Position numbers and translations under genes: made by a program. Shown here in pieces: positions 6,632-12,408 of a DNA stretch of 12,408 nucleotides; the first letter of the stretch is position 1, and the number at the start of each line of letters is the position of its first letter. The stretch is from NCBI GenBank assembly GCA_013203525.1, contig JABMQB010000754.1:1-12408 (forward strand), in the 5' to 3' direction. The DNA comes from Mariniphaga sp. (GTDB lineage: Bacteria; Bacteroidota; Bacteroidia; Bacteroidales; Prolixibacteraceae). Below the pieces are notes generated by a model. That model searched no databases and had not been told where the DNA came from. It saw nothing but the letters and a program-made list of their open reading frames with translations.

Positions 6632-8191
6632 TTGTCTGAAAGCAATAAATATTCTTTAATTATTGTTGGAGCCGGAATTACCGGGCTTAGTACCGCTATT
6701 GCCTATGCAAAAAATGTGGATGTTTTCAAAAATCCGGTGTTGTTATTAGAACAAAACAGCATTGTTGGAGGCATGGTGACTTCTTTCAGGCGCAAGGGAT
6801 TTTTATTTGATACTGCCCAAATTATCTCCGATCCCATTGATCTTTTTAATTATTTTGGAATCAACATTTCATTAAAAAAATTTCAAGGTTATTATGTACG
6901 GATTTTTTTGGTGAAAAATGGAAATACAAAAGAATATAGAATTCCATGCGGATTAGATAATTTTAGGGAGTCGCTTGTTCAGGAATTTCCGGGAGAAGTA
7001 AAAGCAATAAATAAGTTTTTTTCATATTCCGCATCGATGTTCGATGAGTTGAAATATTTAAAACTTGAACCAACGATTCCTGATTTAATTCGCATTTTAA
7101 TTAAATGCCCCAAAACTGTCATTAATAGCAAAAAAACATTCAAAGAATATCTTAAAAAGTTTGGTTTTAAGGATGGCCGTTTAGAGGAAATATTTGATGT
7201 ATTTGCTTCATTTAGTGGCATGCCTGCTGGACGAGCTATTGCAATGATGACAGTTGGGGCAATGAATACTTCCCTGATTGGATCTTATTGCCCTGAAAAA
7301 GGTTTTATCAGATTGCCCCTTGTATTAAAAAAACGTTCCGAAGAATTGGGATGTAAGGTGCAAACAAATACAAAAGTGAAAAAAATTTTGGTAAAAAATA
7401 ATAAAGCTACTGGTGTTATGCTTGATGATGGTAAAATACTGGAAGCCAATAATGTTGTTACAACGGCTGATACAAAAGTTGCAATGAAAGAATTAGTTGG
7501 ATTGGATATTATGAAGCAGGTTGATAAAAAGTATGCAGAAAAAGCCAACGAGGTAAGAATGTCTTCATCGGCATTTATAATCAGCCTGGGATTAAATTCA
7601 GATGTTAACTTAAAAGAAATGGGTTTTGACTGTGGTTATAATGTTATTACAACCGAAGGTGATACCTTTGAAAATTTTTTTAAAGAATTCGATCGGGGTG
7701 AATATAAGCTAGATGAAAATGAATTTCATTGTGCGGTAATTTGTCCATCGCTAACTACTGGCGGGAAACCGGTTTTGATAATCAGGGTAGTTCCTATGCC
7801 AATGAAAAACTGGAAAATTTTAAGGGAAACTGATTATTCAGAATATGAAATTCAAAAACAAAAAGTTGCAGATTTTTATATTGATAAAGTTGAAAAATAT
7901 TTGATTCCCGGTTTAAGCAACTATATAGTTTATACCAATATTGCAACACCAGCAACCTTTGAGCGCTATATAGGAACACCAACCGGATCGAATTACGATA
8001 TGGCACCATATCCTGATAATTTTGGCTTAAAACGGCTTAAAACCCGTACGCCCATCAAAGGACTTTTTCAACCAAAATTTTCACATGGCATTTGGCCCTC
8101 GATGCAAGCAGGCCTTCAGGTTGTCGATATGCTTACAAATGGCAAAATTATGAATGGCTATTCCAGATACAGAGGTGAAAAAGGCACCTAA
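6632..8191 (+). CDS. FAD-dependent phytoene desaturase-like oxidoreductase
   Basis: The 519-residue product belongs to the NAD(P)/FAD-binding amine oxidase/phytoene dehydrogenase group. The N-terminal Rossmann motif is IIVGAGITGLSTA (Gly13, Gly15, Gly18), followed by LLLEQ with Glu40 for the ribose and then VGGMVTSFRRKGFLFD. The C-terminal GLFQPKFSHGIWPSMQAGLQVVDML (about residues 478-502) corresponds to the second FAD contact region. Relatives include carotenoid desaturases, carotenoid isomerases and retinol saturases, but no carotenoid genes lie nearby, so the substrate is unknown. The start is TTG at 6632. No ATG or GTG lies between the upstream stop and the FAD motif, so a TTG start is forced unless the upstream TAG is read through. 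No Shine-Dalgarno sequence is visible; with only CCT between TAG and TTG, translation may depend on reinitiation by ribosomes finishing the beta-galactosidase. Confidence 0.85.
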   Translation: MSESNKYSLIIVGAGITGLSTAIAYAKNVDVFKNPVLLLEQNSIVGGMVTSFRRKGFLFDTAQIISDPIDLFNYFGINISLKKFQGYYVRIFLVKNGNTKEYRIPCGLDNFRESLVQEFPGEVKAINKFFSYSASMFDELKYLKLEPTIPDLIRILIKCPKTVINSKKTFKEYLKKFGFKDGRLEEIFDVFASFSGMPAGRAIAMMTVGAMNTSLIGSYCPEKGFIRLPLVLKKRSEELGCKVQTNTKVKKILVKNNKATGVMLDDGKILEANNVVTTADTKVAMKELVGLDIMKQVDKKYAEKANEVRMSSSAFIISLGLNSDVNLKEMGFDCGYNVITTEGDTFENFFKEFDRGEYKLDENEFHCAVICPSLTTGGKPVLIIRVVPMPMKNWKILRETDYSEYEIQKQKVADFYIDKVEKYLIPGLSNYIVYTNIATPATFERYIGTPTGSNYDMAPYPDNFGLKRLKTRTPIKGLFQPKFSHGIWPSMQAGLQVVDMLTNGKIMNGYSRYRGEKGT

Positions 8192-8258
8192 GCCCATTAA
8201 CAACATTCATTGGTTACTAAATTTATTTATTTTTACAATGGTATCAAATCAAAATAAA

Positions 8259-9905
8259 ATGGACAAATTTTCGGGTTTAGTATTTATCGTTTTTATTTTT
8301 ATATCAATGAATTCATGTAGCCAAAAGGAAACAGTCGATCTGATTGTAAAGAATGGAAAGATTTACACGGTAGATGAAAAATTTTCAGTTGCTGAAAGTT
8401 TTGCTGTGAAGGATGGTAAAATTATAGCAATTGGAAATGTTAAAGAAATTTCAGAAAAGTATAATTCTAAAGTCATTATTGATGCTTCCGGTAAGTTTGT
8501 TTATCCAGGGCTTAACGATGCACATTGTCATTTTAATGGTTATGGAATGAATCTTCTGCAATATGCTGATTTACGAGGGACAGAAAGCCCTGAAGAGATA
8601 TATCAAATTCTAAAAGAACATCATGAAAAGTTTGGTGGAGAATGGATTCTTGGCAGAAGTTGGGATCAGAATGATTGGGTGGTAAAAGAATTTCCTGATA
8701 AAGCAGGTTTGGATGAATTATTTCCAGACATACCAGTTTATCTTGTTCGTGTTGATGGGCATGCAGGTTGGTGTAATTCAAAAGCACTGGAAATAGCCGG
8801 AGTTACAACGGACTTGAAAGTTCAGGGGGGTGAAGTTATTGTGAAGAATGGTGAACCGACCGGAATTTTAATCGACAGGGCAGAAGGATTGGTAATGCAG
8901 TATATTCCCGATGTTACTTCCGAACAACAGGCAAAAGGATTATTGGCAGCACAGCAAAATTGTTTTGAAGTTGGCCTAACTTCGGTCACCGATTGTGGAG
9001 TTGGTAAATCAACCGTTTTATTAATGGATAGATTACAAAATGATGGTAGCCTGAAAATGAGGATTAATGCTATGTTAAGTCCTTCAGAGGATAACTTTGA
9101 CCATTTTGTTAAAACCGGAATTTATAAAACCGACCGCTTAATGGTTAATACAATTAAACTTTATGCCGATGGCGCTTTGGGGTCACGGGGGGCTTTAATG
9201 CTTGAAGATTATTCTGATGATCCCGGTAATAGTGGTTCGCAAATGGCCGATAAGGAATATTATGATAAGATTTGCCAACTGGCTTATGATAATAATTACA
9301 TTGTAGCGACCCATGCAATTGGAGATGGAGGAAACAGGCTTGTGCTTGATATGTATGGTAAAGTTTTGAAAGAAAAAAATGACCGTCGTTGGCGGATTGA
9401 GCATTCACAGATTATTCATTCCGATGATTTTCAAAAATTCGGAAAATTTTCAATTGTCCCGTCCATACAGGCAACTCATTGTACATCCGACATGTATTGG
9501 GCTGAAGATCGTGTTGGAGTAGACAGAATAAAGGGTGCTTATGCATATCAAACATTATTAAATCAATTGGGCTGGCTTCCAAATGGTACCGATTTTCCGG
9601 TTGAACAAATCGATCCTTTGCTGACATTTTATGCTTCGGCTTTTCGTACTGATGCAAAAGGATGGCCTGAAGGTGGTTGGCAAATTGATGAAGGTTTGAC
9701 CCGTGAACAAACACTTCGCTCAATAACTATTTGGGGCGCTAAAGCTTCATTCGAGGAAAACGAAAAAGGCAGCCTTGAAACCGGGAAATGGGCTGATTTT
9801 GTTATTCTTGATACTGACTTAATGGAAGCAGGTCGTAAAGATGTGTTGAATGCAAAAGTAGTGAGTACATGGATTGGAGGGGAAAAGGTGTTTGAAAAAA
9901 ATTAA
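8259..9905 (+). CDS. YtcJ-like amidohydrolase (amidohydrolase family 3), predicted lipoprotein
   Basis: This is a metal-dependent hydrolase of the YtcJ/NfdA-like branch of the amidohydrolase superfamily, whose members cleave amide or related bonds. Metal-site residues are in place (numbering from ATG 8259): His89 and His91 in LNDAHCHFNGYG, His352 in ATHAIGDGGN, His382 in IEHSQ and Asp445 in NGTDFPVE. The signature LYADGALGSRGA is also present. The frame opens upstream at 8154, but that extension is unlike the family and overlaps the oxidoreductase. Starting at 8259 gives 548 residues beginning MDKFSGLVFIVFIFISMNSC, a short lipoprotein signal with the cysteine followed by SQKE, which fits export to the Bacteroidota outer membrane surface. 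ATG 8238 is a possible alternative, seven residues longer. The lipobox is imperfect (MNSC), so lipidation is likely but not certain. Substrate unknown. It follows the oxidoreductase by 67 bases, probably in the same transcript. Confidence 0.88.
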   Translation: MDKFSGLVFIVFIFISMNSCSQKETVDLIVKNGKIYTVDEKFSVAESFAVKDGKIIAIGNVKEISEKYNSKVIIDASGKFVYPGLNDAHCHFNGYGMNLLQYADLRGTESPEEIYQILKEHHEKFGGEWILGRSWDQNDWVVKEFPDKAGLDELFPDIPVYLVRVDGHAGWCNSKALEIAGVTTDLKVQGGEVIVKNGEPTGILIDRAEGLVMQYIPDVTSEQQAKGLLAAQQNCFEVGLTSVTDCGVGKSTVLLMDRLQNDGSLKMRINAMLSPSEDNFDHFVKTGIYKTDRLMVNTIKLYADGALGSRGALMLEDYSDDPGNSGSQMADKEYYDKICQLAYDNNYIVATHAIGDGGNRLVLDMYGKVLKEKNDRRWRIEHSQIIHSDDFQKFGKFSIVPSIQATHCTSDMYWAEDRVGVDRIKGAYAYQTLLNQLGWLPNGTDFPVEQIDPLLTFYASAFRTDAKGWPEGGWQIDEGLTREQTLRSITIWGAKASFEENEKGSLETGKWADFVILDTDLMEAGRKDVLNAKVVSTWIGGEKVFEKN

Positions 9906-9916
9906 TGATAGCTGTA

Positions 9917-9949
9917 AGTCGTACCACCACTCGAAGTGGTAGCACGACT
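9917..9949. repeat. Strong REP-like hairpin after the amidohydrolase gene
   Basis: Two 15-base arms (9917-9931 and 9935-9949) are reverse complements at 13 of 15 positions around a three-base CGA loop. The outer AGTCGT/ACGACT and inner ACCACT/AGTGGT blocks pair perfectly. The arms are much more G/C-rich than the surroundings. No T-run follows on either strand, so it is not a canonical intrinsic terminator. It starts 11 bases after the amidohydrolase stop and resembles REP-type palindromes or a transcript-stabilising 3' hairpin. Only one copy is in the window, so its repetitive nature cannot be tested here. Confidence 0.6.
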
Positions 9950-9986
9950 ATAAAAGCCACCCTTGACGCAACTAATTAGCTATTAT

Positions 9987-10011
9987 TTTGGTCTTAAATG
10001 TTAAAACCAAA
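9987..10011. promoter_or_regulatory. 25-base dyad directly upstream of the propeller lipoprotein gene
   Basis: Arms TTTGGTCTTAA (9987-9997) and TTAAAACCAAA (10001-10011) are reverse complements at 10 of 11 positions around ATG. The right arm ends five bases before the ATG at 10017. It could be an operator, an mRNA hairpin close to the start codon, or a weak terminator for the upstream genes (CTTTT follows). The sequence alone does not separate these. Confidence 0.4.
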
Positions 10012-10016
10012 CTTTT

Positions 10017-11018
10017 ATGAAATCGCGATTAATCCTTATTTTTCTGTTTTTTATTCTGATTTCCTGCTATAGAGACGAATTTGCAGATTTTTATTCAGCC
10101 CGGATTAACTTTTCAGTTTCAGAAAGGATATTTTCAGAAAAGGTAATTTCATGTATAGATTTCGATTTGGATGGGAATGCCTGGATTGGTTCCGGTAGTG
10201 ACCTGATCCGTTATAAAAATGGTAAAATAAAAACTTATAAGGCCGGTTCGGAAATTATGGATATTTCCGTGGGAGATGCTGGAAAAATTTGGCTTGGAAC
10301 CAAAGAAAAAGGCCTGGCTTGTTTCGAAAATGAAAAGTTTATTTACTACACAATGGAAAATTCAGGGCTTCCCCGTAATTTAATTATAGATGTGGAAGCA
10401 GCACCTGATGGCAGTTTGTGGTTTAGTTGTTCGGCACATCAGATAGGTGGATTGATGCATTTCGACGGACAACAATTTGAACTTTATACACCGGAAAATT
10501 CTATATCAAATCGGAATTTGATTTTAGGTATTCAAGTGGATAACAACAGCAATGTTTTTTGTTTTTCCGGAGGAACTGTTACAGAGGCTAAAGTGTTCAA
10601 AATTGATAATAAAAATAACTGGTATAAACTGGGAGGCGATGTGAGTTTTTACTGGATTGCTTCGATGGATATAACTTCCGGTTCAGAGGTAGTTGTTGCT
10701 ACCGATCATTCATTGTCTTCGTGCCGGGGATGTTATGAAGACAACATTTTTATTTATAGGGATGGTAATTGGGAAATTATTGAAACTGAATTTGATTCAG
10801 ATGCATTAAACCGGATGTTTGTTGATAAACGTGATTATATATGGGCTCAGGGAGTAACAAAAGAGGGTAACAGTGGTTATTTTGTATACGATGGCAAAAA
10901 GTGGCAACATTCTGGTAATAAGGATCTTTTTGATGCCTTTGTTTATTCAGCCAAAGTAGATCCGGATAACAATATTTGGTTTTGTACCAACAAGGGAATA
11001 TTCATCCTAAATCAATAA
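10017..11018 (+). CDS. Beta-propeller lipoprotein with Reg_prop-like repeats
   Basis: The 333-residue product starts with a lipoprotein signal ending in the good lipobox LISC (Cys17), so it is exported and lipid-anchored. The rest is a row of about seven repeats of roughly 35-45 residues, each with the pattern of a two-component-regulator propeller blade (x-D-x-x-G-x-x-W-I/F-x-T/S, then F/Y-x-G/N-G-K). Blades fall near residues 44-74, 79-112, 122-157, 168-205, 211-254, 262-298 and 307-333, with clear signatures such as DFDLDGNAWIGSGS, AAPDGSLWFSC and VDPDNNIWFCTNKGI. There is no kinase, helix-turn-helix or catalytic domain, so this is a stand-alone propeller, unlike the sensor part of Bacteroidota hybrid two-component systems. 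Its ligand or partner is unknown. Only two bases separate it from the next gene, implying co-expression. A dyad sits just upstream. Confidence 0.82.
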   Translation: MKSRLILIFLFFILISCYRDEFADFYSARINFSVSERIFSEKVISCIDFDLDGNAWIGSGSDLIRYKNGKIKTYKAGSEIMDISVGDAGKIWLGTKEKGLACFENEKFIYYTMENSGLPRNLIIDVEAAPDGSLWFSCSAHQIGGLMHFDGQQFELYTPENSISNRNLILGIQVDNNSNVFCFSGGTVTEAKVFKIDNKNNWYKLGGDVSFYWIASMDITSGSEVVVATDHSLSSCRGCYEDNIFIYRDGNWEIIETEFDSDALNRMFVDKRDYIWAQGVTKEGNSGYFVYDGKKWQHSGNKDLFDAFVYSAKVDPDNNIWFCTNKGIFILNQ

Positions 11019-11020
11019 TT

Positions 11021-11479
11021 ATGAAAAAAATAGTTCTATTATTTTGTTTAGCAGCTTTTTCATTTTCAATAAAAGCGCAATTTTCCATCAATTATTATTA
11101 CGATGGGAATACTATGGGGATTTCGACCAGCCCGGCACAAAATCATTGGTGGGAACTTAGGATTAATACTACGTCATACATGCATTCGGCATGGAGTTAT
11201 GCCGATCGTGGTATTACTCAGGCATATTATTGTTTTAAACTTGTTAGTGAGGAAAAGGCCAGTTTGTATTCAGGCCTGGGCATTGGCGTTCCATTGCTTT
11301 CAAACGAGATTGGTTGGGCAAGCATTAATGTCCCGCTGGGAATTCAAATAAATCCTTTTAACCAGTTGCCAAACTTGTATTTAACCGGAGAGTATAATGG
11401 AATGGTTGGAGTAACTGACGATTTCGATTTGGTAAATACGCTTTCTGTTGGATTTAAATATCTTTTTAGTAAGAAGTAA
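11021..11479 (+). CDS. Small secreted protein, possibly a beta-barrel
   Basis: The ATG at 11021 lies two bases after the upstream stop codon and gives 152 residues. The frame could extend back to 10976, but that overlaps the propeller gene and would spoil the signal peptide. Residues 1-19 (MKKIVLLFCLAAFSFSIKA) form a clear Sec signal peptide with cleavage before Gln20. The mature part has alternating hydrophobic and polar residues, aromatic-rich strands (INYYYDG, WWELRINTTS, ITQAYYCFKL) and ends in LSVGFKYLFSKK, which resembles the last strand of outer-membrane barrels. I do not recognise a family. It is probably a periplasmic or small outer-membrane protein translated together with the propeller lipoprotein, and the two may work together. 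Confidence 0.75.
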   Translation: MKKIVLLFCLAAFSFSIKAQFSINYYYDGNTMGISTSPAQNHWWELRINTTSYMHSAWSYADRGITQAYYCFKLVSEEKASLYSGLGIGVPLLSNEIGWASINVPLGIQINPFNQLPNLYLTGEYNGMVGVTDDFDLVNTLSVGFKYLFSKK

Positions 11480-11501
11480 ACCAAGTTTTTTTTTACTGGT
11501 A

Positions 11502-12374
11502 TTAATGTTTTACCTCCACGGGTTCAACATGAATCGTAGATTCTATATAAAGTTTTTCCCTGATTTCAGTTTCAATTTCGGTGGCAATTCTGTGCCCGGT
11601 GTCAATATCTTTGGTTTTATCAAGTTTTATGTGAAAAGTAAGTTCTTTGTGTGTCCCGTAATGATGGATATGAAAATGATGAGGATTTAAACCAGGATAT
11701 GAAGATGAATTAACAATATCCTTGATTTTTTCCATAAGTTCTTCCGAAGGTTTTTCACCCAATAATTTACTAATTGAATCTTTTATAATTTCAAAAACGG
11801 CATAAAACAGCATCAGAGAAATAATAATTCCAAGTGCGTTATCAATCCACCAAAAATAGTTTTTCAGTAAAATTCCAACCAGAACAATTAATGAAGATAA
11901 GGCATCAGTTCGGTGGTGCCAGGCATCAGCTTTTATTGATGTATTATCCGTTTTTTCCCCGATATAAAAAGCATATTGTGCTAATCCTTCCTTTATAAGA
12001 ATAGATAAAATAGTTACAATAATGGCTATCGTTCCAAAATTTGCTGATTCATGTGTGCTTATACGGTCAATTGCTTTCCGCATAAAATCATATGCAACAA
12101 TTGCCAGCAAAAAACCGATAAAAAATGAGGCAATATGTTCCCAGCGGCCATGCCCAAATGGATGTTTTTTATCAGGATTCTGTGATGAAAGCTTTACTCC
12201 AATAATCACAATTAGAGAACTGATTGAGTCGGATAAAGTATGCCATGCATCGGCAATAAGTGCAATGGAACCAGAAACAATCCCTGCCCAATATTTTAAG
12301 AAGAAAAGAATTATATTAACGATAATTGAAACAATCCCTTCCTGATACCCAAGTTTTTCTCTGTTAATACTCAT
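11502..12374 (-). CDS. Cation diffusion facilitator family transporter (zinc type)
   Basis: The 290-residue product is a full-length CDF-family transporter, which exports divalent metal, most likely zinc, in exchange for protons across the inner membrane. About six transmembrane helices occupy residues 12-200. The intramembrane metal site is His45/Asp49 in DAWHTLSD (helix 2) and His153/Asp157 in AWHHRTD (helix 5), the HxxxD pair pattern seen in zinc transporters. DKKHPFGHGRWEHIA (68-82) matches the interhelix zinc-binding loop of E. coli YiiP. The cytosolic dimerisation domain (about 205-290) is His-rich (PHHFHIHHYGTH, 231-242) with HIKLD at 248-252, fitting metal-dependent dimer closure. The gene converges on the small secreted protein gene with 22 bases between stops. 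The start ATG (12374) is followed by MSINREKLGYQEG, a usual family N-terminus. Iron, cobalt or cadmium transport cannot be excluded. Confidence 0.93.
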   Translation of the reverse strand: MSINREKLGYQEGIVSIIVNIILFFLKYWAGIVSGSIALIADAWHTLSDSISSLIVIIGVKLSSQNPDKKHPFGHGRWEHIASFFIGFLLAIVAYDFMRKAIDRISTHESANFGTIAIIVTILSILIKEGLAQYAFYIGEKTDNTSIKADAWHHRTDALSSLIVLVGILLKNYFWWIDNALGIIISLMLFYAVFEIIKDSISKLLGEKPSEELMEKIKDIVNSSSYPGLNPHHFHIHHYGTHKELTFHIKLDKTKDIDTGHRIATEIETEIREKLYIESTIHVEPVEVKH

Positions 12375-12408
12375 ATTAGAAATATCTTCTTACTTTTTTG
12401 CAATAGTT

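Noticed and set aside
8154..8258. Upstream extension of the amidohydrolase frame
   Set aside because: It overlaps the oxidoreductase, does not resemble the family, and would bury the lipoprotein signal that begins at 8259.
11480..11501. Terminator between the secreted-protein and CDF genes
   Set aside because: There is a T9 run and a bulged ACCAAGT/ACTGGT pairing, but the run lies inside the loop rather than after the stem, so it is not a canonical terminator.
1..12408. Alternative genetic code
   Set aside because: The interruptions use both TGA and TAA, and the long genes end normally with various stops, so no single reassigned codon explains the pattern.

Overview
The window looks like a chromosomal segment from a low-GC member of the Bacteroidota, probably a free-living Bacteroidales/Marinilabiliales-type organism. 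The evidence is indirect. Start codons lack good Shine-Dalgarno sequences and have A/T-rich leaders. Lipoproteins follow the Bacteroidota style (GH2 beta-galactosidase, YtcJ-like amidohydrolase, Reg_prop-type propeller protein). Pirin, OsmC and Crp/Fnr proteins resemble those of that phylum. I see no rRNA, tRNA, CRISPR array, transposase or phage gene.

Left part (1-4040), mostly redox or stress-type genes. The 5' end of a small membrane-protein gene runs off the left edge on the minus strand. A minus-strand Crp/Fnr-family regulator follows, with its own intrinsic terminator. Divergent from it is an OsmC-family thiol peroxidase gene interrupted by an in-frame TGA. After a 331-base gap with no gene come an intact pirin and a succinate-semialdehyde-type aldehyde dehydrogenase interrupted by an in-frame TAA. 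In both broken genes the reading frame and conserved motifs continue undisturbed after the stop, so each looks like a single recent nonsense change, an assembly/strain artefact, or readthrough.

Middle part (4133-9905). A secreted GH2 beta-galactosidase lipoprotein is followed one codon later, in the same frame and from a TTG start, by an FAD-dependent phytoene-desaturase-like oxidoreductase. A YtcJ-like amidohydrolase lipoprotein comes next. All three point the same way and are closely spaced, so they may be co-transcribed, but no single pathway is evident.

Right part (9906-12408). A 111-base gap holds two strong inverted repeats: a 33-base REP-like hairpin and a 25-base dyad ending five bases before the next start codon. 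Two tightly coupled genes follow, an apparent seven-bladed propeller lipoprotein and a small secreted protein that may be a beta-barrel. A convergent, intact zinc-type cation diffusion facilitator closes the window.

I found no convincing new multi-gene system. The points most worth a second look are the two nonsense-interrupted but otherwise preserved genes, the in-frame stop/TTG junction between beta-galactosidase and oxidoreductase, and the paired inverted repeats before the propeller gene.
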